From contig CM041292.1 in the NCBI GenBank assembly GCA_023052935.1, positions 111,257,436 through 111,321,435 of the forward strand: a stretch of DNA of 64,000 bases, given 5' to 3'. Below are positions 22,460-32,500 of this stretch, piece after piece. Position 1 is the first letter of the stretch, and each line of letters starts with the position of its first letter. Origin of the DNA: Piezodorus guildinii (Eukaryota; Arthropoda; Insecta; Hemiptera; Pentatomidae). The notes under the pieces are model-generated. The model worked only from the letters and a program-made list of their open reading frames with translations, was not told the origin of the DNA and did no database searches. Position numbers and translations under genes: made by a program.

Positions 22460-22870
22460 CAATCATCAGTGGCGCAACAACCCAATCGATGAGTCAGGAC
22501 CTCCTTCAGAAGTCTTCTCCATCTCTCCATATCCTGGGCAGCCGCAATCCAATTCCTTACTTCAATAAGAACTCTGGAATCACTAGTGACACCGTCTCTA
22601 CACCGCAGTTTGAGTCTCCGATGCCTCTTATTCCATTGACGTGGTCAGACATCAGTCTCTTAGATACGCTTTGTTCTAACATTCTGGCGATGTACCCTGT
22701 CCACTTAAGCCTCCTGATGCGGACAACTCTCATAGTGTCCGGTTGAGCATATAACGTGTAGAGTTCCAGATTGCTTCTCCGCCTCCACTCCTCGCCTACC
22801 TTCAATCGACCGTAGATTCGCCGTAGAATTTTTCCTTCAAAGACTAATAGTCGTTGCTCGTCCAATTTTG
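22460..22870 (-). mobile_element. RTE-like LINE, C-terminal relic
   Basis: The - strand frame 22,865-22,557 carries 'DEQRLLVFEGKILRRIYG', 'EEWRRRSNLELYTLY' and 'RRLKWTGYIARM', the RTE C-terminal signature, with the usual G-rich 'GRPR'-like end lost. No other RTE part adjoins it. Confidence 0.85.
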
Positions 22871-23480
22871 AGATGGTTCAAGTTTCAGAGCTCTATAGCA
22901 AAACAGGGGCTTTGTATAACCTTATTTTTGTTGTTCTTGGTTTTGTTGTTGTAGTTTAAATGAACGATTGCGGATATGAGCAGTATGAAATTACCGTATA
23001 CATTGTATGAAATTTATCTTTTAATATCAGTTCAATGTTGTTCTTCGACATTAAATGTGAATGTTTATCATAAACATAAATACTATTAACATAAATATTA
23101 TGTAAGTCCTGTTCGGTAATGGGTTATCAAGTGAAGAGTTGAGAGGACCTTGAAAACATTAAATAAATAGAACAAAAGTGCAGACCGGTCCAGTTACCGT
23201 TCATACATCCTTTTAATATGAAAAGATATGATAAATAAAAGAGAAACTCTGAAAACAAACCTACTGACAGATTGCCAGGCAACGTGAATAGGCAACCGAC
23301 AAGGACAAAAAAAAAAAAATAATAAGAAAATGAAGTTCTTTATTTAAAAGCGAACGGATATCAAGAGCAAATGGAGCCAGTTGTGTATTTAACAGTAGCT
23401 GTGACACCCAGTTCCAGGGATTCAAGACGAAATCCGGGAACTGGTCTGATGAGTATTCAGGGCTCCCCACTCTCGGTGCG
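22871..23480. other. Upstream region of Kazal gene 2
   Basis: AT-rich, with a GC-richer last 120 bases (from about 23,360) leading into the gene. A TCAGT initiator-like pentamer lies at 23,516-23,520, 15 bases before the start codon. No TATA box was seen at the expected distance. The initiator is only suggestive. Confidence 0.3.
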
Positions 23481-23534
23481 GTGGGGTTTATCAGGGTCCG
23501 CGGGCCGTCAACGGCTCAGTTTACAGGCCAAGTC

Positions 23535-23642
23535 ATGAAGTGTAGTTTCGTACTTCTGTTCTTCGGCGTCCTTGTGGCCGTCGTCAATGCCTCTGTCCTC
23601 CACAGGCAGGAGCGACAAGTTTGGGGTTTTCCGGAAGATCCG
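23535..23642 (+). CDS. Kazal gene 2, exon 1 (signal peptide)
   Basis: Thirty-six codons. It ends 'WGFPEDP', matching the 'WVFPDQ' end-region of gene 1 exon 1, which supports common descent of the first exons too. An in-frame extension upstream starts at GTG only, so the ATG at 23,535 is preferred. Confidence 0.87.
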
Positions 23643-26600
23643 GTGAGTGAATTTTGGAGTCGAGTTAGTAGTATTTAAAATATCACCATAATTAAAGTTA
23701 ATTTATATCAGTGTCATTAATCATCCAGTAAAGATTCTGGGTTAGGTATTGTTGTTTAATTAATGGACAAAAAATTAATAGTGTTTTTTTGCATAATCAA
23801 CAATATGAAAATTATAGTAGTTTAATCATAATATGAAGAGTTATTGAGAATTATTCTTCCACCTCCTAAACCTTTTATGAAATTTAAACGTATTATTCAT
23901 ACTTATATTTTTTTACTCTTATAAGAATAAAAAGGTATAAAAAAAATATATATAAAATTGTTTATATATTTTTCTTTAACTTTTGTTGTTTTTGCATACC
24001 TATTAAATATTTCGAAAGAAAACTTTAATTTCTATATCAGAGTGAAAATTATCACATAAAGTTCATAAAATTATATGAGATTCCTAGAAATTAATGTGTT
24101 TAATATTTACTAGACGGCTCAATGAATTTCAGATGCAACTAACCGCAATTGAGAAGATGATTTCCAAAATCTATAAAGAATATGTTTAAAGAAATTTATA
24201 TTTCCTATTAATCGTTTAGTCGTATGCAAATCTGACTGCATATTACATCTAAAACACACACAACTCGTTTAAAATATGTGTTTGAAAATGCGATAATTTT
24301 CAAAATGTTCAAAGTAAATAGAGGGAGCGGCGTTGCCTAGTGGATAGAGCACTAGTTTGCTGTTCTCCGGGTCCTGTGTTCGAATCTCGGCTGTGGCGGA
24401 ATATTATTTATTCTGTTAGTTCAGCCGGAGGGGCGACTTTAGAGTATGGGGAACCTCCTGGAGCAGACCGAGCATTAGCGTCTTTAAAGTGGGTACCCAA
24501 AATTGGGGGGAGGGAAACCTGGCGGTCTAGCGCGATCAAGGCCTAATCACCTCATTGCATGGCCGTTGGCCTGGGAAACAGTACAAATCTGTAGCGAAAG
24601 ACCCTTCATGGCTTGTAGAGGTACAGGTTTTTTTTTGTGTTTTTTTCATAAAACACATAAAAATAATTTTATTAATATAGCATAAAAAAATCGCAAAAAG
24701 GAAGATAGCTAATATAAATTTTAAGATGTTTTTTGTATCTCCAAGAAGTGAATCATCCTATTTATTAACGAGCAAAGAAAAAATTATCTATGTAGTATAA
24801 AATGGCCAATTAAGCAGTATTCGAATTCCAATAATGATAAATTTAAATAAGAAAAAAGCCATTTACACATAAAGGAATACAAGTAAAAAATAAATATTTT
24901 TAAAAGGATTTAACTATAGGCTGAAACAGGTTATATACAATAATTATGTTAAACTGTTTCTCGATGTTATATAATATTATTTAAAAAAACAAAAAAAAAA
25001 CAAAAAAAAAAAACAGTTTGAACATTTTTTTCTTAGGTTGACAATTATGATATTTCTAAAAAATATTTTAAACAGTTTTTCAAGTTAAATTTTATTATCT
25101 CTAAATCTGAGAATGTTTTTCTCATCCTCCAGGAATGCTATTTACCTTATGTTTCATAAGTTATTTCAACTTTCTACCACTGAATTTTGTTTTCAAATAT
25201 CTTTATATTATTTATGGAAACTATTCGATTTTTGACAATAGCCAAATGTATTACTTTTTCTATTTGCGGTATTTTTATATCAGAAGTATTTCCATGGATA
25301 ACTAAATACAAAATATAGATACGAAGCCTTTAATATATTTATTATATTTGACAATACTGGTCAGATCAAGATTATTGGGTTGCTTTCTGGGGTTAGAAAA
25401 TTTATTATTTTTCAAATGAAAACTTATGATTTTTCAAGAGATGTATAAATGTTGAGTTATACTATAAACAATTTTTAAGATTTTAGGAATTTTTTAAAAA
25501 CCATTTATAGGACAAACCTCTTCATTGCACATGAGTAAGATCGCGATGAACACATACGTGAGAGAATAGTAACTTATTTTTTAAATATAGACAATATATA
25601 CTTTCAACAGAATTTCAGAAGTATTTCATGTGGGAAGCCTTGGACAATTTTTCTATAATTCACTTAATAGTGAAAAATCTGGTGTCCAGAATCTTGATAT
25701 GGTTGTTTTCTGAGAATTTAATCTTCTACCATTGAAAAGACTCTCCGTGGTTACGCCGGAAAGTTGGTTAATTTTATAATTTTGTGAAATATCCTAGCCT
25801 CAGGGAGAATTGAGCTTTATTTCATGGGTCACCAGAAAATGAAAATGAAAGCTCTTAGACGAGAATCAAACTGACAACACTTTTGACAGCTGAATGTCGT
25901 TAGTAGTGCACTTGCAGATTAAAACACACCTTAGTGATTCATCGCCACCCCTTTCCACTCAATCAAATGCATTCCTTGAGCTTTTGCATATTACCAACTA
26001 CATATTAGGATTGTATATCATTCACTATGTCTTTAATTCAGGTCCTTTATTGTTACAATACTAAATCAATTTTAGTAAATTCATTATTACAGACTTATCA
26101 TCTGATTATTAAATCTGATGAGGCCCCTATCCTAATAAAACCTGGATAGGCAACATTTAGGACTCCCACTGTAGCATCGTCCGATTAGCCATAGTAGCAT
26201 AAAGTGACGTTAAATAAATAAATAATCTGATGAGGTTATAATTATCTCAGACTTTGTATTTTTGATAGTAAACAACAGATATTGGGTGCCAGTACAGCCT
26301 CGGCAGGCTCTATGACATATTTTTTTCAGAATTGCATCATATTTTGTATATATATCTGTATAATTGAGTAAATTGTTTACAATAGTGAGTTGGTGACAAT
26401 CTTCTCTTGGAATCAAAGCAAAGGCGTTCTACGAGGTTCCATATAAGGTTAAAAAAGGAGTAAAATAATCAGGTTTTGCAAGATTTTAACCTTTGAAAGC
26501 TGCGCCATCACAGCTTTAGTTTTCCTCGTTGGCCGCCTTTAGTAACCCGACCGTGCCCCGAGAGCCTTGGAATTCCGACGGCGGTTCTCTCAAGTTTAAA

Positions 26601-29453
26601 CGTTTAGTAATTCTGTAATTAACATGAGGGCAGGAAAATCCAACTAATTAAAATTTGCATTCACCTGCTGTCGTGTTTTCATGGAAGTGTTTTACCCATA
26701 AAAAAAAAGAAAGAAAAAAAGATGCTTGTTTTGGATTCATTGCACCTCTTTTGTTTGCTGCCTTAATGTTCATTCGTGCATTTGTATTAAGCATGTAATT
26801 TTTATTCAATTAAATAATTCCAGCTGTTAGGAATTCCGTTTCAATGATTTTTCATAATATCTCAATTATTGAGGGTGTAAATCTGTATAAGGGGGAGCCC
26901 GTGGCTGAGTGGCTAGCGCGCTAGTCTCTCATGCTACAGGTTCTGAGTTCGAATCCAAGCCCCGGCGGGCTTTTATAAGGATTTTAAAAAATGTGGATTC
27001 ACTCACAACCTCTCCACCCGGGTATGTGAGACCCGTCAGCCAAAGGGTGGCCACTCACAAAAATTAGTCGAGGGAGTGATGACCCTACACTGAAAAAATT
27101 TCATCGTGAAACGTGATTGTAAACTCGCAGGAGTTTACACCGCGAGGCCCAGGGCCTACACGGCCTGTCGCGCCACTGGAAGAAGAAATCTGTATAAGAG
27201 TTTTGCATTCCACGGACCGATGAGAGTTTTCTTTCAGGTTTTTTTTGTTTTCCTTTGACAGGACAGATGTTGGAGGCCTTATTCTTGTATGTGTCAACCA
27301 GTTAGCTGGCGGGTGTCTTTGTTCCCGGGGAAAGGTTGTGAGTGAAACCTCTATTAATTAAATGCTTGAATAAGTTCTCCCGGGGTGGTTCAATTTAACT
27401 CACAACCTATGTGTAGGACTAAGGGCGTATGTTGCTACAGACGATAGTAATGAATTAGTGGATTCAAATGTAATTGATTATTTAAAACGTATATACTTAA
27501 ATATAAAATTTGGAATTATATATGGGTCAATCGATCCGAAATCGTCCAGAACTTGCCGCTCAACATTTTTGATTTTAATGATTTTTTTTTTTTTTTACCA
27601 GTTTTTATGAATAATTTTTTTTCTATTTTTTTATTCCGTGGATATTTTTTTTTCTAGCAAATACTTTTAGCGTTGAAGCCGTTTTAAATAAGCTTAAAAC
27701 ATGAGGAAATCTCTTTAATTCTGGTAATTTTGCAGATATCGAGTCAAAACAAAAACAAATAATAACATAAGGATTTGTTTTATATCTTTTGTCCGAACAA
27801 CTCATTAATTTAAAAGTGAAGAAAGTGGTTGAAAAAATTCTCGGAAATCAATAAAAAATGAGGCTTTGAGCGAATTAAAAGTTTATAAAGGAAAAGAGAC
27901 ACGTTTGATTATTTTTCTACTTGCTGTAAAAATTACAGAACATAGTCCTTTTTTGTATATGAATTTTCAAAAATGGCAAAAACCCGTTGTTTTTTTTTTT
28001 TTTTTGAAGTTTACACGGAAATACCTCAAAAGGGACCAAATGAAAAATCACGAAACTAACGCAGGATACACATCTGTACGATGTTTATTAGTGACGTAAA
28101 TTTGGTGACTGAGACTGAGCTGGTTCCCGAGTTATAAAATCCTCTTCGTTGTTAAAACAACGGTTTCTTTGAAAATGATTAACTCCTGTAATTTATTATA
28201 TATTCAGAACGAAACATAAAACAGAATGGTAATGAGAGTACCGTATACAGTTTTGGTTCTTGAAGCATATTACCTAAGTAGCCAAGAAAATTATTTTAAA
28301 AATTCACGAAAATATAAATCAACTGAAACTTATAGGCTGTAACAAGGGAGGTTTCGCACTTGATTTTATTTCTTATCATAAAAACAGGTTTAAAGGAAGA
28401 TTGCAAATGTTATAATAATGTTGTCAAAATTGTCTTTGAAAATAAAATTATAACGAACAGGGAACAACAATCTTCCCACCTCACATCTCACCTACATCAC
28501 CTCAGATAAGGGGCCTATAAGAATATGTGGGGTGGGATGATTGTTGTTCCCTGTTCGTTATAATTTTATTTTTAAAGACAATGTTGACAACATTTTTAAT
28601 TAAAAAATGGATTTTTTGGAAAAAACTCAGTGAGTCCTGATGATGGGCAAGGCCCCCGAAATGTTGACTCGTTAAAGTTTTACTGTGATAAACTTTTTTG
28701 GAGGAAGAAATAGAAACCTACTATTTTATTGATTTATTTCTTATGTATTCTTTCTTCTCCTTTCCAACCTCCCTTGTTAAAGCCCGCTTTAAGCCAAAAC
28801 GAAGCCTTCCGTGAAGAACTTGAGGAACATCGGGCTCTCTATAGATCTCAAGCAGCTCCTGGTCGCTCCTTCTGTCCTGACCCACTCTCTTCCCTAGTAT
28901 TCTATGAAGAACTTTACTTTCAAATATTTGAATTTCCTGTTCATTGCTCTTCAATAGGGTCCTGTTTTCTGATACACATAAGATTATTGTGCATGTAAGG
29001 GTATTATAGAGGCAAAGCTTTAGTTTTATGGTGGGGTGATGACTAGCGTAATTTGTAGAAGAGGCAAAATTTGCACATGGGGACAGAAACCTGTGCTATA
29101 CCATAGCATCGTTGAAAACTAATGAATCGTTTTTATTAAAAGCGTGGAATAAATTGTTACATTGCTTTTCGCAGGTGACTTCAGTGAACGTGCCAGCCCG
29201 ACCAACCACGAAGACTACCACTCGGAGGACGACGGTAACCACGGCCAGCACGACGACCCCCAGGCCCGGAGCTTCCACTTCCACCCCGCCTCCAGGGGTC
29301 ATCTTCCAGGTCAAAGATTGCAACTGCCCAGCGCCTCCGCAGTTCAACCCGGTCTGCGGCACCGACGGCAACACCTACGTCAACAGGCAGAAGCTGGCCT
29401 GCGCTAGGAGGTGCGGCTTCGATGTCCAGGAGGCCAGGTTGGGGTCCTGCTAG
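23535..29453 (+). CDS. Secreted Kazal-like single-domain protein, gene 2 (two exons)
   Basis: Joined exons 23,535-23,642 and 29,175-29,453 code 128 residues. The signal peptide is MKCSFVLLFFGVLVAVVNA (likely cut after Ala19). Next come a basic 'HRQERQVWGFPED', a mucin-like Thr/Pro-rich linker (about 46-77, potential O-glycosylation), and a Kazal-like domain (85-128) with 'NPVCGTDGNTYVN', ending on its last Cys. Donor CCG|gtgagt and acceptor ttttcgcag|GTG define a phase-0 intron. Cysteine spacing is identical to gene 1, as are the intron phase and total length, so the two are tandem paralogues. A protease-inhibitor role is inferred from the family; the residue two after the second Cys is Ala, not Phe as in gene 1, which would imply a different target if that is P1. 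The start is the first in-frame ATG. The antisense frame over exon 2 is a GC-driven shadow. Confidence 0.88.
24323..24635 (+). repeat. SINE family B
   Basis: The tRNA-like head 'GTTGCCTAGTGGATAGAGC' is followed by a B-box-like 'GTTCGAATCTC' and a GC-rich body ending before a T-rich tail at about 24,630. A second copy lies inverted at 33,752-34,081. The head is diverged from a functional tRNA: the anticodon region and acceptor complementarity are not preserved. Its 3' end is a T-rich run rather than an A-rich one. Confidence 0.85.
26120..26228 (+). repeat. SINE family A, 3' fragment
   Basis: From 'CCCCTATCCTAATAAAACC' to the 'AAAGTGACGTTAAATAAATA' end. The head and core are missing, so it is 5'-truncated. 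Read in the gene's sense. Confidence 0.9.
26229..26878. other. Unassigned intron DNA with a GC-rich patch
   Basis: 26,500-26,610 is clearly GC-richer than its flanks ('CCCGACCGTGCCCCGAGAGC'). No frame or splice sites support an exon. The remainder is AT-rich. Confidence 0.35.
26892..27185 (+). repeat. SINE family C with perfect 13-bp TSD
   Basis: The 294-bp element is flanked by AAATCTGTATAAG at 26,879-26,891 and 27,186-27,198. The head resembles a class-II tRNA 5' half ('GTGGCTGAGTGGCTAGCGCG') with a B-box-like 'GAGTTCGAATCC'. The body is GC-rich and ends 'CGCGCCACTGGAAGAAG'. No second copy was found in the window, so family status is inferred from the structure. Confidence 0.9.
27200..27500. 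other. Unassigned intron DNA
   Basis: A repeated pair of words around 'GTTCCCGGGGAAAG' and 'TCTCCCGGGGTGG' gives a small local GC rise. Nothing else is seen. Confidence 0.3.
27500..28340 (+). repeat. Interspersed repeat family D, long copy
   Basis: Starts near 'ATGGGTCAATCGATCCGAAA' (27,522) and includes the poly(T) and 'TTTACCAGTTT', 'CTGGTAATTTTGCAGATATC', 'CTACTTGCTGTAAAAATTAC' and 'CCTCAAAAGGGACCAAATG' blocks. These occur in the same order at 39,225-40,200. No coding capacity is visible, so the family is non-autonomous or unrecognised. Confidence 0.7.
28421..28590. repeat. Inverted repeat with 60-bp arms
   Basis: 28,421-28,480 and 28,531-28,590 are reverse complements at 57 of 60 positions, around a 50-base spacer. 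The core on both arms is 'TAACGAACAGGGAACAACAA' or its complement. It lies 38 bases upstream of the hammerhead-like motif. RNA from either strand would fold into a long hairpin. Confidence 0.92.
28629..28673 (+). ncRNA. Candidate minimal hammerhead ribozyme
   Basis: Stem I strand AGTGAGTC (28,629-28,636) is followed by the conserved CTGATGA (28,637-28,643). An imperfect stem II (GGGC 28,645-28,648 with GCCC 28,652-28,655) leads to GAAA (28,658-28,661), then U-G, then the cleavage triplet GTT (28,663-28,665), then the stem I partner GACTCGTT (28,666-28,673). Stem I gives 8 pairs, two of them G-U. Stem III is only one pair, as in the minimal type I hammerheads described in Penelope-like elements and animal retrozymes; such forms usually act as dimers. 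Weak points are T28,644 opposite two C's at the base of stem II and that no second unit was found adjacent. Cleavage would fall after 28,665. Confidence 0.5.
28720..28960 (-). mobile_element. RTE-like LINE, C-terminal relic
   Basis: The - strand frame 28,954-28,721 reads 'NEQEIQIFESKVLHRILG', then 'RRSDQELLEIYREPDV', the RTE C-terminal block. The following 'LRWxGH' motif is degraded to 'RLRFGLKRA'. Confidence 0.8.
29175..29453 (+). CDS. Kazal gene 2, exon 2 (linker and Kazal-like domain)
   Basis: Ninety-two codons and TAG at 29,451-29,453. The first ~40 residues are Thr/Pro/Arg-rich. The domain then ends the protein on its sixth Cys. The exon is much more GC-rich than the surrounding DNA, so frames on both strands stay open over it; the splice site, cysteine pattern and paralogy choose this one. 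Confidence 0.9.
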   Translation: MTSVNVPARPTTKTTTRRTTVTTASTTTPRPGASTSTPPPGVIFQVKDCNCPAPPQFNPVCGTDGNTYVNRQKLACARRCGFDVQEARLGSC

Positions 29454-30020
29454 GTTCTCTATATTTCCACTCAATCCAGTGGTTCTTCATCCAATACATT
29501 TCGAAAAGAAAAGACTGCTAAATTTCCCTTTTGTATATAACAGTTTTTTCTCAATAATGAACCCTATATACCAGATTTTAATGATCATTTCTTTAAAATG
29601 TACTTAGGTGTAACTAGTTCTGTTGTAGGTTTATTATTCAGTGTTGAGCAATTACATATTTAATGTAAAGTTTTGTTAATATTTTGTAATTTTCTAATAA
29701 TACTCAGGAATATTTAATATTCTTTGGAACTTTATTTTATTTTTTAAATTAACAATTAAAATTAATTACTAGTATATATAACTCGATTGTGTTGAATACA
29801 TAATGGGGAATCTTGATATTTATGATACCTTAGTAATTTTTTTTAATTAATCTACTTTTGAAATGTCATATAGATTTATGTGTCCAATTTATTATTTATA
29901 TTTCCTAATTTATTCAGTAGTTTCAGTTAATTTTAGTTTTATCAGTGTATATTATTGTGATATTTAATATTTTTTTGAAGATTTGTAATTTGTAACTTAA
30001 TAAAGTGTGAGATATATATT
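29454..30020 (+). other. Probable 3' UTR of Kazal gene 2
   Basis: AT-rich with no frames. It ends plausibly after AATAAA at 29,999-30,004, which is followed by a GTGTGAGAT segment. Confidence 0.5.
29999..30004 (+). terminator. Candidate poly(A) signal, Kazal gene 2
   Basis: AATAAA followed within ten bases by a GTGTG element. The position would give a 3' UTR of about 550 bases. Confidence 0.5.
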
Positions 30021-31760
30021 AACATTAAACCAATGAGAGCATGATTTTCGTAATTCCTTTTCCAATCCAATTAACTACTATGAAAAGCAATAAATAATTT
30101 AAAGAAAAATGATCTATCATCACTGTTAATATCTATATCTATATTAAACACTATATCTCTGCTATATCCAAACCGATTTCAATGATTCTTTTTTTGTTTT
30201 GTAGAAAATTGAATTCTCTGTCGAATAGCATTAACAACTAAAATATTGGCATTTATTTATTAATTTGAAAAATGGATTTTTTGTATTTGTTATTCGGGTT
30301 CAATGTATCCTGAAACGTAAGCCTTCAAATTTTAAAAACTAGTATTTTTTTTTTATTTGTTTAGTCGATTACAAAAGTTCATTATTGAAAATAATAAACC
30401 AGAAAGGAAAATTATTAACTTCATTAGAAATATAACATTTAAATTTTAAATTGAATTAATTGCCTATTTTTATCAATCCTATTCTTCTGCCTTTCTGCTT
30501 AACGCAAAATATATTTTATTTTGCTAAAGGGTAATACTTATCACTATTTCAATTTAATGATGGTTATTAACGTTACTTCATTCTTGAAATTCCAAAAGCA
30601 GTCCAATTCTTCAAAGCGAATTGATATTCTTATCACTTGAATGACTACATGTCCAGTTTCTACAGCGTTAATATTGAAGACGCCGAAGGTTGAGGTGACG
30701 AAGATTAAAATCCAAAGTTTTTCTTTTTCTTTTGTCCTTAACGTTTTGTATTGATAAGAATTTTATTGAACAAATATCAGAATCGGCCATTTACCATGAA
30801 CCTTAGCGATAGGGGCTACCGTAGAACTAACCTTGCCGATCAGGGGAAACCCGCATTTGCATGCCAGGAACAAGGAAGATAAACGGAATTGTAAAACTGA
30901 CCTCAACCTTCAAAATATATTAAACAATCCATTGTTTTTGAATTATGGATTTATGCGAATCATCTTTAATAAATATGAATAAGTAATTGTACGAGACAAA
31001 GTAAATAAGATTCTGTAGGACTTTGATGACCATCGTAAGATTCGGCCAATAGAAAGTCTGCTTTAGTAAAAGGACTTTCCTAAAAGTAAAACGAAATTCC
31101 TAGAAAGCCAAAGAAGTCCCTTTATTTATAACCCTCTAATCAGTTCGCGAAATAATAATTTAAACACAACATTGAACTATGTGATTGATCGGTTAAAAAA
31201 GAACAATGGCTCGATGCAGCAGTACAAATCCACAATGACCGCACTTACAGACAAAATGCTTTATACCTCAACATTGACTTTACTGCTTCATCGCCTCTTC
31301 TTCTAGAGGAACTCTGCATATCGACTACTATTCTCCAATCTCTCCTTCGGAAGGTTTTGTCTTAATGATCAGTAAAGACATCCCACCAGCCGAACTCAAT
31401 CCGAATCTGCATCATATCTAAATTTGTTTGGCATTCCAATTCAGTTGCATTCGTTGAAGACCGATGACTGGAACCACACAAACTTAGGTATAGCTGCTAG
31501 TTGAGAATTATAGAATCAATTACTGGGCACGTACACCAATTAAGTTTTACAGAAATTCTACTCATGGTTACACTGTGCCAATCAGCAGTGGTTGTTAGAT
31601 TTCCGAATCATAATTTAAAGCCTGTGCTGCTCTAAGGCGTGCATAATTCTGTGGGTTCAATACAATACCATTGATTACGTTTAAACCAAAACAGACATTT
31701 TTTTTATTTGTAACCTTATTATTGGGGATGGTAAGGACGTTTGATTTACAAAATAAGAGG
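30021..31760. other. Unassigned intergenic DNA
   Basis: 30,120-30,470 shares words with the 39,540-39,790 region ('AATAATAAACCAG', 'GGATTTTTTG' and 'TCGGGTTC' contexts) and is probably another diverged repeat. Nothing coding or structured was recognised in the rest. Confidence 0.35.
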
Positions 31761-31764
31761 AACA

Positions 31765-32150
31765 AATTTTAAAATATCGGTATTTAAGCCCCGACAGACT
31801 GTTTTTATCAGAATGAAACTAACATGTTATTGAAGCTCGTTAATTTTTATAAATTTAGCTAGTTGAATCAAAATCGTTAGAATAATTTTTCGAGAAAATC
31901 GTAAAAAGGTGCTAACTGCGTGGTATAAAGTAGAGCTTTCGTTGGTGAATTGATTTTGGTGAAAAAGTTGGTGTAACATCTCAAGCGTATAGACTGACCA
32001 CACACAGAGACCATTTTGCGGGACTTCGGGTGATTTGGACTCGGGGAACCCTAAAACATGTATTTCCATTTAAAACTGAAATTCGAAAACTTTCACCATC
32101 ACAATACTTTCCCTTACTATATATTTCATATACATGTAAGTGAAAGTAAA
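31765..32150 (+). repeat. Family T repeat, 3' half
   Basis: From 'TTTAAAATATCGGTATTTAA' through 'CATTTTGCGGGACTTCGG' to the terminal 'GTAAGTGAAAGTA' at 32,136-32,148. The 5' half is absent. It lies about 350 bases from a full copy in opposite orientation, so the two 3' ends face each other. Confidence 0.8.
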
Positions 32151-32500
32151 AAACTGGGCTGTAAAAAATATTTTTTCCAATGTAAGTATATTTCTAAAAA
32201 TATTCTTGACTCAGAGATCGGAAAATTTATGCGATTGTGCGTATTGTAAAAGTCATTGATAGGTTTGGAGCATAAAGTTAAAAATATACGAGTTGTGGTT
32301 TGGCTGCATGCACAAGGACATTGGAAGAAGAGCCCAATACAGGAAGCACAAATCAATCAGCGGGGTAACATAGGCCCAGCAGGGGAGATAGAGGAAGGCA
32401 CGCACCGGCCAAACATTTTCAATATACCTCCCCGCCCGCACGGAACCGAACCCTCAACCAACTCTAATTTAGGCTTATTTCCTTTAGGAGCTCTATTTTT

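Larger units (their letters stand above)
23643..29174 (+). other. Intron of Kazal gene 2 (5,532 bp)
   Basis: A phase-0 intron containing a SINE-B, a SINE-A 3' piece, a SINE-C, a family-D repeat, a 60-bp-armed inverted repeat with a hammerhead-like motif, and an RTE relic. 23,650-24,320 and 24,640-26,110 are AT-rich with nothing recognised. Confidence 0.8.

Noticed and set aside
29096..29474. Antisense and alternate frames over Kazal gene 2 exon 2
   Set aside because: They stay open only because the exon is GC-rich; they contain no domain, whereas the chosen frame has the Kazal pattern and a splice acceptor.
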